A DNA stretch of 44,850 bases from Clostridium sp. CAG:433 (GCA_000433675.1 FR893546.1:8518-53367), one strand, 5' to 3'. Shown: positions 33,284-41,935, counted from the stretch's first letter. Made by a program: numbers and translations. Notes: generated from the letters alone by a model not told the origin.

Positions 33284-35776
33284 ATGAGCATATTAAGAAG
33301 TCTATTTGATTTTGAATATAAAGAATTAAGAAGATTTATGAAAATAGCAGATCAAATAGAAGCAAAAAGTGACGAATATGAAAAATTAACTGACAAACAG
33401 TTACAACATAAAACAGAAGAATTTAAAAAAGAATTAGAAAAAGGGAAAACTTTAGATGATATACTTGTTGATGCGTTTGCTACTGTTAGAGAAGCAGCAA
33501 AAAGAGTAATCAACGAAAAACCATTTTATACACAGGTACTTGGTGCACTTGCAATTCATTATGGTAATATTGCTGAAATGAAAACAGGTGAAGGTAAAAC
33601 ATTAACATCTGTTATGCCAGCATATTTAAATGCATTAACTGGTGAAGGTGTACACATTATAACAGTTAATGAATACTTAGCAAGCAGAGATGCTGCTTGG
33701 ATGGGTCAAATATTTGAATTTTTAGGATTAACAGTAGGAACTAATCTTAGAGATTTATCTCCAGCAGAAAAGAGAGAAAGATATAACTGTGATATTTTAT
33801 ATTCTACAAATAATGAAATTGGATTTGATTATTTAAGAGATAACATGGTTGTTAGAAAAGAAGATAGAGTACAAAGACCACTTAATTTCGCTATTGTCGA
33901 CGAAGTTGACTCTGTATTAATAGATGAAGCAAGAACACCACTTATAATATCAGGTGGTGCAATGCATTCAAATAATCAATATATGGATGCACAAAGATTT
34001 GTTAGAGATCTAAAAGAAAATGAAGATTTCATAATAGATGAAAAAACAAAAAGTATTAACTTAACAGATGAAGGAAGCAAAAAATGTGAAAAATTCTATG
34101 GAATAGATAATATGTATGATATTAAATATTCAGCTTTAGTTCATCATATAAATCAAGCGTTAAGAGCAAACTTTACTATGAAAAATGAAGTTGATTATGT
34201 AGTTCAAGATGGTAAAGTAGTTATAGTTGACCAATTCACAGGAAGACTTATGCAAGGAAGAGCTTTCTCTGAAGGATTACACCAAGCAATTGAAGCAAAA
34301 GAAGGTGTAAAAATTAATGAAGAAACTAAGACACTTGCAACTATTACATTCCAAAATCTATTTAGAATGTATAAAAAATTATCTGGTATGACAGGTACTG
34401 CTAAAACAGAAGAAGAAGAATTTAGAAATATATACAACATGTATGTAATTCAAATCCCAACAAATAAACCTGTTATAAGAAAAGATATGGCAGATTTAAT
34501 ATTTGCAACTAAACAAGACAAATATAATGCTATTATAAAAGAAATAAAAGAAAGACATGCAACAGGACAACCAGTTCTAGTTGGTACAATAGCAATTGAA
34601 ACAAGTGAACTTATAAGTAATATGCTTAAAAAAGAAAGAATTAAGCATGAAGTATTAAATGCTAAGAACCATGCAAGAGAAGCAGAAATTATAGCCAAAG
34701 CAGGTGAAATAGGATCAGTTACAATTGCTACTAACATGGCTGGACGTGGTACCGATATTAAACTTGGTGAAGGTGTAAAAGAATTAGGCGGTTTATGTGT
34801 AATTGGTACAGAAAGACATGAATCAAGACGTATAGATAATCAGCTTAGAGGTCGTGCAGGTAGACAAGGTGACCCTGGTTATACACAATTCTTTGTAAGT
34901 TTTGAAGATGACTTAATGGTTAGATTTGGAACAGATAGATTTAAAGATTTACTTCAAGCAGCTGGTCTTGGAACAACAATTAATTTAAGAAGTAAAACAA
35001 TGACTAGAAATGTTGAATCAGCTCAAAAGAAAGTTGAAGGAAATAACTTCGATATAAGAAAAAGTTTACTTCAATATGATGATGTAATGGGTAGACAAAG
35101 AGAAATAATGTACGAAAGAAGAAATGAAATACTTGATAGTGACTCAATTCATGAATCTATAATAAATTTAATTAAAGATCATATTTATAATTTAGTTATG
35201 TCTCATTTAGTAGAGCAACCTGAATTACTTGAATTTGATTGTTCTGAAATATGTGAATATGTAAATGAAAATTTACTTAGAAATTCAAATATGAAATTAT
35301 CTGAAATTATAAATAAATCAAAAGATGAAGTAATTCAAATATTAGAAGATAAAATTATAGGAGAATATGAAAATAAAATAAAAGATTTACCAGAAGAAAT
35401 AGTAAATGATTTTGAAAAGGTAATTGCATTAAGAGTAATTGATACACACTGGATGGAACATATTAACACTATGGATCATTTAAAAGAAGGTATCGGTCTT
35501 AGAAGTTATGCACAAAATAACCCTTTAGTTGAGTATACTAATGAAGGATTCCAATTATTTGATGAAATGCTTGATACAATAAATAGAGAAATAACAAAAT
35601 ATTTATTAAAAGCAGAAATTAAACAAAACCTAGAAAGAAAAGAAGTTGCTAAACCAACAGGAACAAATGACAGTAAAGATAAAGTAAAAACAACAAGAAA
35701 AGTAGAAAAAATAGGTAGAAATGAACCATGTCCATGTGGCAGTGGGAAAAAGTACAAACAGTGTTGTGGTAAATAA
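33284..35776 (+). CDS. secA: SecA, preprotein translocase ATPase
   Basis: Motor that pushes preproteins through SecYEG. 830 aa, full length. NBD1 Walker A is MKTGEGKT (about 99-106) and the DEAD-type box VDEVDSVLIDEARTPLIISG is at about 206-225. The preprotein-crosslinking domain follows. NBD2 holds TNMAGRGTDIKLG and RRIDNQLRGRAGRQGDPG, and the helical scaffold holds VIALRVIDTHWMEHI. The C-terminal zinc/SecB-binding tail CPCGSGKKYKQCCGK is intact. The last 180 bp of this gene recur in decayed form at 36325. It precedes prfB, ftsE and ftsX at a distance, an order common in Bacillota, here interrupted by accessory genes. Confidence 0.99.
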   Translation: MSILRSLFDFEYKELRRFMKIADQIEAKSDEYEKLTDKQLQHKTEEFKKELEKGKTLDDILVDAFATVREAAKRVINEKPFYTQVLGALAIHYGNIAEMKTGEGKTLTSVMPAYLNALTGEGVHIITVNEYLASRDAAWMGQIFEFLGLTVGTNLRDLSPAEKRERYNCDILYSTNNEIGFDYLRDNMVVRKEDRVQRPLNFAIVDEVDSVLIDEARTPLIISGGAMHSNNQYMDAQRFVRDLKENEDFIIDEKTKSINLTDEGSKKCEKFYGIDNMYDIKYSALVHHINQALRANFTMKNEVDYVVQDGKVVIVDQFTGRLMQGRAFSEGLHQAIEAKEGVKINEETKTLATITFQNLFRMYKKLSGMTGTAKTEEEEFRNIYNMYVIQIPTNKPVIRKDMADLIFATKQDKYNAIIKEIKERHATGQPVLVGTIAIETSELISNMLKKERIKHEVLNAKNHAREAEIIAKAGEIGSVTIATNMAGRGTDIKLGEGVKELGGLCVIGTERHESRRIDNQLRGRAGRQGDPGYTQFFVSFEDDLMVRFGTDRFKDLLQAAGLGTTINLRSKTMTRNVESAQKKVEGNNFDIRKSLLQYDDVMGRQREIMYERRNEILDSDSIHESIINLIKDHIYNLVMSHLVEQPELLEFDCSEICEYVNENLLRNSNMKLSEIINKSKDEVIQILEDKIIGEYENKIKDLPEEIVNDFEKVIALRVIDTHWMEHINTMDHLKEGIGLRSYAQNNPLVEYTNEGFQLFDEMLDTINREITKYLLKAEIKQNLERKEVAKPTGTNDSKDKVKTTRKVEKIGRNEPCPCGSGKKYKQCCGK

Positions 35777-35817
35777 ATCATTTTATAAAGTTAAAAATTA
35801 TTGGTGGAGGAGATAAA

Positions 35818-36237
35818 ATGAGTTCAAGAATATTTATACAGGATTCAGCAACATTAGCATTAATATATAATTATGATGCAACAGGAAGTAAGATGTTATC
35901 ATTAAGCAAAATAGAAGCGTTTGATAGTAAAATAGATAGTAATTTAGAAGAAATGAATAGTAAAGTAAATATGGTTTATCCATTAGATTATTCAAAGTTA
36001 ATATATTTTAAATCTTATGATGAAAATGGGAATTGGTATTGTATATTAAAACCAAATTTCAATAGAGAACAAATGGAAATAAATTATATGTATAAAATAC
36101 CAATCGATGTTATACGTGTTTCAAAAAATGAAAATGCTCTTGACGTACTAGGATTAAAATTAGAAGATAATAAGATTGTAAAAAAAGAAAAAAACAAAGT
36201 TAAGAGTATGAGTTTAAAATCTGAATATGCTGTGTAA
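35818..36237 (+). CDS. 139-aa protein of unknown function downstream of secA
   Basis: Not recognised. A cytoplasmic, Lys/Asp/Ser-rich protein with no signal peptide or membrane helix. It begins SSRIFIQDSATLALIYNYDA and contains YPLDYSKLIYFKSYDENGNWYCIL and NYMYKIPIDVIRVSKNENALD. GGTGGAGGAG precedes the ATG, a strong ribosome-binding site, so it is probably expressed, perhaps with secA since no terminator separates them. It is bracketed by the intact secA end and the decayed copy of that end, which marks it as a possible inserted gene. Confidence 0.65.
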   Translation: MSSRIFIQDSATLALIYNYDATGSKMLSLSKIEAFDSKIDSNLEEMNSKVNMVYPLDYSKLIYFKSYDENGNWYCILKPNFNREQMEINYMYKIPIDVIRVSKNENALDVLGLKLEDNKIVKKEKNKVKSMSLKSEYAV

Positions 36238-36324
36238 AATAGTATAAAATTTGAAGAATAAACAGTATTATTATCCTAATAACAAATGTTTATACATCAG
36301 AAACGAATATTATGTAACATATAA

Positions 36325-36505
36325 ATAATAATTATTAAAATCAGAAATTAAATGACACATAGAAAGAAAAGAAGTTGCTAAAATAACAGGAACAAATGAT
36401 AGTGAAGATAAAGTAAAAACAACAAGAAAAGTAGAAAAGATAGGTGGAAATGAATTATGTTTATGTGGTTCGTGGAAAAAATATAAATAATACTGTGGTA
36501 AATAA
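36325..36505 (+). pseudogene. Decayed second copy of the secA 3' end
   Basis: Aligns without gaps over its last 42 bases, and nearly so overall, to secA 35596-35776, ending in the same GGTAAATAA at an offset of 729 bp. The central GAAAGAAAAGAAGTTGCTAAA and AAAACAACAAGAAAAGTAGA stretches are identical or nearly so. Many differences are C-to-T or G-to-A: the two CCA (Pro) codons of the zinc tail became TTA, and a CAG became TAA. In-frame stops make it non-coding. It is a duplication remnant, immediately followed by a strong terminator at 36511. The rest of 36238-36605 shows no gene. Confidence 0.88.
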
Positions 36506-36510
36506 TGATT

Positions 36511-36555
36511 AAAAATAGCGTAAACCCAAGTAATATAAGTGGTTGCGCTATTTTT
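36511..36555 (+). terminator. Strong terminator after the secA remnant
   Basis: A 9-bp stem AAAATAGCG/CGCTATTTT, extended by AACC/GGTT after a small bulge, with a T tail. It may be the original secA terminator, now displaced. Confidence 0.85.
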
Positions 36556-36605
36556 ATACAATACTTAAAAATTGTAAAAAATTATAACTTAAAAATTTTA
36601 GATAA

Positions 36606-37025
36606 GTTTTAGATAAGCATTTCAAAATTATCGAAGTGCTTCAAAGCCTTATAAAACATATTGATGATCTTGACAATGAATATTGGGAAGCAAGAGAATT
36701 AATGTTGGTTTTGAAATATTCAAAATTGGAACATTTTGCTAAAGTAATTAATAAAGCGAAAATAAGTTGCAAACTAAGTGGAATTAATGTAAATGATCAT
36801 TTTCCCGTTATAGGGAAAACGATAAAAATGCCTAAAGGAGCTACAAAAGAAGTTATTGATTATAGACTTTCTAGATATGCATGTTATTTAATAGTACAAA
36901 ATGAAAGCCCAGTAAGACATAAATCAGTTGCATTAGGTCAAACATATTTTGCTGTCCAGACAAGAAAAATGGAAATTAATCAAGAAGAGTATTCTAAATT
37001 ATCAGAAGATGGGCAAATAAAATAA
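36606..37025 (+). pseudogene. dinD: dinD fragment (DNA-damage-inducible protein D), C-terminally truncated
   Basis: Readable as about 129-139 residues against roughly 275-285 in intact DinD. The N-terminal domain is clear: EYWEARELMLVLKYSKLEHF, VINKAKISCKLSG, NDHFPVIGKTIKMPKGA, DYRLSRYACYLIVQN and VALGQTYFAVQTRKMEIN. It stops after LSEDGQIK, where the family continues with a second conserved half. No ATG with a ribosome-binding site precedes it. The frame is open from 36606 and the best codon is a GTG at 36636, so the start also looks lost. DinD is SOS-induced in E. coli and modulates RecA filaments. Probably a relic. Confidence 0.8.
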
Positions 37026-37059
37026 TTAAAGGTTATATAAAAAAATTAGGAGTGATAAA

Positions 37060-37485
37060 ATGTTAACTGTAAATTTGGGTGGTACCTGTGGTAATAGTAA
37101 TTGGAGAGAGTCCTTAATAAAACTTTTGAATTCAAATATAAAGTATTTTAATCCATTAGTAAGAGATTGGAAATATACGGAATCTACAAAAATCAGAAAA
37201 AAACGACGAATGCAGGCCAGTGATATTTTATTGTATGTTATTACACCAGAACAAATGGGATTTAGTGCTATAGCATCTGCAGTAGATTATAGCAATAAAG
37301 TACCACATAAACTTATTTTTTGTGTTTTATATGAATATAATGATATGAAAATGGAAGGTCATATGTTAGAAAGTATAAAATCAGTAGAAGATATTATTAA
37401 GGATAATGGATGTATAACTTTTAATAGTCTTACAGATGTAGCAAATTATTTAAATAATGTTGCAATTAATCATGAAAAACATTAA
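37060..37485 (+). CDS. Nucleoside 2-deoxyribosyltransferase-like protein
   Basis: 141 aa with the family landmarks LGGTCGNSNWRESLI (6-20), FNPLVRDW (about 30-37), SDILLYVITPEQMGFSAIASAVDYS (about 54-78), LIFCVL and a final NSLTDVANYLN. Related enzymes exchange bases between deoxynucleosides, and the fold is also used for nucleotide binding in defence proteins. In the relatives I recall, the segment after MG reads like YSIAEAVDDS; here it is FSAIASAVDYS, so the probable catalytic glutamate is serine. That would make it inactive or altered. TTAGGAGTGA precedes the ATG. It lies upstream of a house-cleaning NTPase. Confidence 0.75.
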   Translation: MLTVNLGGTCGNSNWRESLIKLLNSNIKYFNPLVRDWKYTESTKIRKKRRMQASDILLYVITPEQMGFSAIASAVDYSNKVPHKLIFCVLYEYNDMKMEGHMLESIKSVEDIIKDNGCITFNSLTDVANYLNNVAINHEKH

Positions 37486-37555
37486 AATATAACATATAAT
37501 ATAATTTTATTTTAAAAGATTAAATATTTTCTTTTTATTGAGAGGTGTATAAAGT

Positions 37556-38113
37556 ATGAAAGTGGTTTTGGGTTCTACAAATGTTTCAAAGCAAAGATCA
37601 ATATTAATTGCTATGAAAGAATTAGAAATTGATGATGTTTCAATTGAACTAGTTAATGTAAATTCTCTAGTAAGTTCTAAACCTATTAATGATGAAACTT
37701 TAATAGGTGCAAGAAATAGAAATAAAAATTTATATAATTATTGCATAGAAAATAATATTTCATTTGACTTACTAATAAGTATTGAAGGCGGATATGAACA
37801 GATAGATGATACATATTTCATTGTTACTTATGCATCAATATTAGATCAAAATGGTACTGAATTTATAGGAAAATCAAATGGACTTCAAATTACTGAAAAT
37901 ATGTTTAATTATGTTAAAGAAGAAAAATCTCTAAATAAAGTTATTGAAGAAATTTTAAATAGTAATTTAAATAAAAAAGATAATGGAATAACTGGTTATT
38001 TGACTAATGGATATTATAGAAGAGATAAATTTGAATCTTCAGCAGTTATAAGTGCGATGCAAACTTTACTGAATTTTAAATCAAATTATAAAAAATTAGA
38101 GAAAGAAATATAA
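37556..38113 (+). CDS. YjjX/DUF84-family inosine/xanthosine triphosphatase
   Basis: 185 aa of the NTPase_1 (YjjX) family, which hydrolyses non-canonical purine nucleotides such as ITP and XTP. Signature pieces are MKVVLGSTNVSKQRSILIAM (1-20), the VNSLVSSKPINDETLIGARNR pattern (about 39-59), and SIEGGYEQIDDTYFIVTYASI (about 83-103). The IEGG is the conserved metal/substrate motif. GAGAGGTG precedes the ATG. With the deoxyribosyltransferase-like gene before it, this makes a small nucleotide-metabolism pair. Confidence 0.88.
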   Translation: MKVVLGSTNVSKQRSILIAMKELEIDDVSIELVNVNSLVSSKPINDETLIGARNRNKNLYNYCIENNISFDLLISIEGGYEQIDDTYFIVTYASILDQNGTEFIGKSNGLQITENMFNYVKEEKSLNKVIEEILNSNLNKKDNGITGYLTNGYYRRDKFESSAVISAMQTLLNFKSNYKKLEKEI

Positions 38114-38264
38114 CATTATAACAATTTAAAATAATTGATAAATAAAATATATGATATTATGCAAATTTTTAAGATATAAATACATATTATGTTTATGTTG
38201 ATATAAAAATAATTATCATTATAAATTGTTTTGGAAATCAAAATATTACTATCTTTTAAATCTT

Positions 38265-38293
38265 TTGATATGTTGTTTGTTTTTTTCTATAAT
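38265..38293 (+). promoter_or_regulatory. Promoter of the small zinc-ribbon gene
   Basis: TTGATA (38265-38270), 17-bp spacer and TATAAT (38288-38293). It is a strong consensus-like promoter in the 218-bp gap 38114-38331; I see nothing else in that gap. Confidence 0.75.
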
Positions 38294-38331
38294 ATAATTA
38301 TTCAGATGTGTAATTTGATTAAACGAAAGGA

Positions 38332-38574
38332 ATGATTTTTAGAGTGAAAAAATGTAGCGATTGTGATGTAATAATGATTGGAGAAACAGATTTACATACT
38401 GATTATATAGGTGGTGCTAGGTTTGATGAACAAATATATTTAGATTTAGAAAAAAATATAAAGGTACCAATAGAAGGTTCAGATAAAATAATTAAGAAAG
38501 GACCAAGAAGGGTTAAAGCAAGAGTATGTCCTGTTTGTGGTAAAGTTGAATTATATATCGATTTAAATAATTAA
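38332..38574 (+). CDS. Small zinc-ribbon protein, unknown function
   Basis: 76-80 aa. An N-terminal C-S-D-C and a C-terminal C-P-V-C-G form a probable two-CxxC zinc ribbon around a basic centre (KKGPRRVKARV). The start is uncertain: ATG at 38332 sits directly on AAAGGA, whereas GTG at 38344 has that site 12 bp upstream. It has its own strong promoter and terminator. Such ribbons often bind nucleic acid or ribosomes, but no specific family is recognised. Confidence 0.75.
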   Translation: MIFRVKKCSDCDVIMIGETDLHTDYIGGARFDEQIYLDLEKNIKVPIEGSDKIIKKGPRRVKARVCPVCGKVELYIDLNN

Positions 38575-38593
38575 CGTTATTTATGTTATAAAT

Positions 38594-38625
38594 AAAAATG
38601 TTAAGAAATTAATCTTAACATTTTT
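38594..38625. terminator. Bidirectional terminator between convergent genes
   Basis: A perfect 13-bp stem (38594-38606 with 38613-38625) with A tract on one side and T tract on the other. It can serve both the zinc-ribbon gene and the minus-strand gene. Confidence 0.88.
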
Positions 38626-38640
38626 ATATACCCTATAAAA

Positions 38641-39045
38641 TTATTTTTCAAATCCAATATATTTATCATTTCCAAAACCAAGAATTAGTAAGAATATTGG
38701 TGATAAGAAAATTAACCCAAAAGTAAATCCAGTACCTTTTCCAAAAGCTTTAGAAAGTCTTATACATTGAATTATAGAAAGAACAATTGCTGCAATACCA
38801 TTAATAAATGGAATAAATAGAAGAATTATTAATAATGGGTTTAATCCAACTATTTGATACATTACTATTATATTATAAATTGGTATTAATGATGCCCAAC
38901 CTGGTTTACCAGCTTTAGTAAATATTTTCCACATTGCAATAACAGCAAGTACATAAATTACTAGAAAAGTAATTAAATAACCTGCTAACATTCCACCTAA
39001 TGCTGCATCTGAACTATCAAAATTATAATTATATGTATATGTCAT
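38641..39045 (-). CDS. DUF5684-like multi-pass membrane protein
   Basis: 134 aa, the only minus-strand gene in the window. About four transmembrane helices. The conserved signature KAGKPGWASLIPIYNIIVMYQI (about 44-65) and the ending SKAFGKGTGFTFGLIFLSPIF with FGNDKYIG are those of the DUF5684 family of small membrane proteins. The function is unknown. An AAGGAGGAG site (complement of 39051-39059) precedes the ATG. It is convergent with the zinc-ribbon gene and divergent from the next large membrane gene. Confidence 0.85.
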   Translation of the reverse strand: MTYTYNYNFDSSDAALGGMLAGYLITFLVIYVLAVIAMWKIFTKAGKPGWASLIPIYNIIVMYQIVGLNPLLIILLFIPFINGIAAIVLSIIQCIRLSKAFGKGTGFTFGLIFLSPIFLLILGFGNDKYIGFEK

Positions 39046-39126
39046 ATCTACTCCTCCTTTATTATAAGTATAATATATATATTTAAAATATACAATAAAA
39101 ATAAATTATCCATAACATTAAAATTA

Positions 39127-39135
39127 TGATAGAAT
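39127..39135 (+). promoter_or_regulatory. Extended -10 before the large membrane protein
   Basis: TGATAGAAT, an extended -10 ending 19 bp before the ATG at 39155, within the short divergent intergenic region. Confidence 0.5.
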
Positions 39136-39154
39136 GTATATATAGGAGTAGGTT

Positions 39155-40777
39155 ATGAGAAAAAGGGTAATAACAATAATACTATCATTAATATATACAA
39201 TATTTATGGCAGTAGGTACAAGCTTTATAAAAAGTAATAGTTTTAAATATTTGAAAGACAATTTAATAATAATGATAATTTTATCATTGTTATTATTTAT
39301 AATACTTTATTTTATATTAAATAAAGTATTTGATTATCTAGATGATTATAAAAAGAAAGAAGATAAAACTAAAAATAGAATATTAAATTTATTCGATAAA
39401 CATCCAATTATATTTTCAAGTATTGTTATGTTTGCTTGTTATATAATTTATATGATAGCGTTTTATCCAATTATAATGTCAAAAGACCCTAGTTTTCAAT
39501 TGCTTCAGTATTTTCATATAGATAATAAATATTCATATTATTCTGTATTACTTGATAAAAATGTAATAATTACAAATCATCATCCAGTTATACATACTCT
39601 TCTTTTAGGAACTTGTGTAAAACTTGGAATGGTACTTTTTAATAGTTCAAATGTAGGTTTATTTATCTACAGCATAATTCAAACAAGTATTCTTATATTA
39701 ACTCTTTCATATACAATCAAATTTATGAAAGAAATAAATATATCTATAAAATATAGATTTGCATGTTTACTTATATATGCCTTAGTACCTGTATTTCCTT
39801 TTTATGCGATGAGTCCAGTTAAAGATGTAATATTTGGATGTTTAATAATACTTTATATAATTACAGTTTATAAATGTATAAAATTAGAAGAAAAGATAAG
39901 CATAAAAAATATTATAAAAATTATAATTTTATCAATATTAATGTTTTTATTTAGAAATAATGGAATACATGTATTTATATTAACATTCCCATTTTTGATA
40001 TTAATAAATAAGAAAAATAGAAAAAGTTTTTTAATTATATTTTTAATAGTAGTATCATTATTTGTGACTTATTCTAAAGTAATTTTACCATATTTTAAGA
40101 TAACGCCATCAAGTGTTCGTGAAACGCTTAGTATACCTTTTCAGCAAACTGCAAGGTATGTAAAAGAACATGAAAATGAAGTAACTAATGATGAAAAAAA
40201 GGCCATTGATAAAATACTTGGTTATGATACATTAAAAGATAGATATAAAGAAGAAATAGCAGATCCAGTAAAAAATGAATTTAATAAATATAGTACAAAA
40301 GAAGATTTAAAAAATTATTTTGTTGTATGGTTTGAAATGTTTAAAAAGCATCCATTAACTTATGTAGAAGCAACAATAAATAATACATATGGATATTTTT
40401 ATCCATTTAGTACAAAGTGGTACATATATTATAAATATACACCAATAATTAAAGAACATGGTATTGATTATCATTATAATAATTTAACAAACCTTAGAAC
40501 AAATTTATCAAATTATGGTAATATATTTCCATATATTCCAATTATAGGCTTAATAGTTAATATTGGATTTAGTAATTATATATTAATATTTATGTTATTT
40601 TATTTAATATATAAGAAAAAATATAAAGAAATGTGTTACTTATTTCCATCATTTGTTTTAACTTTAGTGTGCATTGCGTCTCCAGTAAATACATATTTTA
40701 GATATGCGCTTCCTACAATTTTCGCAATGCCAGTTATGATAAGTATGTTTTTTAAAACAATTAGAAATGGTAAATAA
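39155..40777 (+). CDS. Large multi-pass membrane protein, DUF6020-like, possible GT-C glycosyltransferase
   Basis: 540 aa with about 11-13 hydrophobic helices. Features include YPIIMSKDPSFQLLQYF and TNHHPVIHTLLLGT (about 133-156) in an outer loop, SPVKDVIFG, FRNNGIHVF, and a large outer segment starting PSSVRETLSIPFQQTARYV (about 320-338). It ends SPVNTYFRYALPTIFAMPVMISM. This pattern fits the DUF6020/GT-C-like polytopic proteins that handle lipid-linked sugars. The acidic-rich first loop (SKDP) would be the catalytic candidate. TAGGAG precedes the ATG. The substrate is unknown. Confidence 0.7.
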   Translation: MRKRVITIILSLIYTIFMAVGTSFIKSNSFKYLKDNLIIMIILSLLLFIILYFILNKVFDYLDDYKKKEDKTKNRILNLFDKHPIIFSSIVMFACYIIYMIAFYPIIMSKDPSFQLLQYFHIDNKYSYYSVLLDKNVIITNHHPVIHTLLLGTCVKLGMVLFNSSNVGLFIYSIIQTSILILTLSYTIKFMKEINISIKYRFACLLIYALVPVFPFYAMSPVKDVIFGCLIILYIITVYKCIKLEEKISIKNIIKIIILSILMFLFRNNGIHVFILTFPFLILINKKNRKSFLIIFLIVVSLFVTYSKVILPYFKITPSSVRETLSIPFQQTARYVKEHENEVTNDEKKAIDKILGYDTLKDRYKEEIADPVKNEFNKYSTKEDLKNYFVVWFEMFKKHPLTYVEATINNTYGYFYPFSTKWYIYYKYTPIIKEHGIDYHYNNLTNLRTNLSNYGNIFPYIPIIGLIVNIGFSNYILIFMLFYLIYKKKYKEMCYLFPSFVLTLVCIASPVNTYFRYALPTIFAMPVMISMFFKTIRNGK

Positions 40778-40794
40778 AGCCATTTCTTTTTTTT
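40763..40794 (+). terminator. Terminator after the membrane protein
   Basis: AGAAATGG (40763-40770) pairs with CCATTTCT (40780-40787), followed by a T run. It overlaps the stop codon. Confidence 0.85.
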
Positions 40795-40802
40795 ACTTCT
40801 TA

Positions 40803-40811
40803 TGTTATAAT
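40803..40811 (+). promoter_or_regulatory. prfB promoter, extended -10
   Basis: TGTTATAAT, ending 15 bp before the prfB ATG at 40827, the shortest leader in the window. Confidence 0.65.
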
Positions 40812-40826
40812 TATTATGGTGATAAT

Positions 40827-41922
40827 ATGGATACTAAAGAATTAAAAAGCGAAATATTATTGTTAGATGAAAAACTAAATAATATATGGAGGTTACTTTG
40901 ATGTAGATAATAAAAAGAAAGAGTTATCTAATAAAGAAAGTAAACTTCAAAGTTTATATGATAATAATTTATGGAACGCTAAAGAAACAATTGATTTATC
41001 TAAAGAAATAGGTAATGATAAAAAAATAATATCAAATATCGAATCTTTAAAACAAACATTAGAATCATATATTGATATAGTTAATAGTAATGATGATGAA
41101 TTAATAAATGAACTTATAAATGAAATAAAAGGTACAATTAAAGAAATTAATTTATTAGAATTAGAAACAAAACTATCAGGAAAAAATGATAAAAAAAATG
41201 CTATTTTAGAAGTACATTCAGGTGCAGGTGGAACAGAAAGTTGTGACTGGGCTGATATGCTTCTTAGAATGTATTTAAGATGGTGTGATAAAAATAATTT
41301 TAAATATGAAATTTTAGATACATTACCAGGCGAAGAAGCAGGTATAAAAAAAGCAATTGTTTTAGTAAAAGGATTAAATGCATATGGATATTTAAAATGT
41401 GAAAGAGGTGTTCATAGATTAGTTAGATTGTCACCATTTGATTCACAAAATAGAAGACATACATCATTCGCAGCAGTTGAAGTTATTCCAGAAGAGAATG
41501 ATGATATAAACATAGAAATAAAAGATAGTGATATAAGAGTAGATGTATATAGAAGTAGTGGAGCAGGAGGACAAGGAGTAAATACAACAGATAGTGCAGT
41601 TAGAATAACACATTTACCAACAGGAATTGTAGTAACTTGTCAAAATGAAAGAAGTCAGCTTAAGAATAAAGAACAAGCTATGGTAGTATTAAAATCAAAA
41701 TTATATGCACTAGAAGAACAGAAAAAACTAGAAGAATCAGAAGAATATAAAAAAGGTCAAAGCTCAATTAACTTTGGTTCACAAATAAGAAGTTATGTAA
41801 TGCATCCGTATTCCATGGTCAAAGATCATAGAACAAATTATGAAACAAGTAATGTTTCTAAAGTGTTAGATGGCGATATTGATGAATTTATAGAAAGTTA
41901 TTTGAATATGAGTAAAGAATAA
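40827..41922 (+). CDS. prfB: Peptide chain release factor 2, with programmed +1 frameshift
   Basis: RF2 recognises UGA and UAA and triggers peptide release. The 24-codon first frame (MDTKELKSEILLLDEKLNN...) ends at an in-frame TGA (40899-40901). A +1 shift on CTT joins it to the long second frame starting DVDNKKKEL, giving about 364 aa. The coding sequence is therefore 40827-40898 joined to 40900-41922. The second frame shows SPFDSQNRRHTSF, with the SPF codon-recognition motif, and SSGAGGQGVNTTDS with the GGQ catalytic motif. An annotation starting at the first in-frame ATG of the second frame (41257) would lose the N-terminal third. It is followed by ftsE 13 bases later. Confidence 0.96.
40888..40901 (+). 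promoter_or_regulatory. RF2 autoregulatory frameshift site
   Basis: GGAGG, then three bases, then CTTTGA. This is the same spacing between internal Shine-Dalgarno and slip codon as in E. coli prfB. The base after TGA is T rather than the shift-favouring C. Low RF2 would allow the shift and restore RF2 synthesis. Confidence 0.92.
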
Positions 41923-41935
41923 ATGGAGGAGTAAA

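Noticed and set aside
41257..41922. prfB as a short protein starting at 41257
   Set aside because: The frame is open upstream to the frameshift site and encodes the conserved RF2 N-terminal domain.
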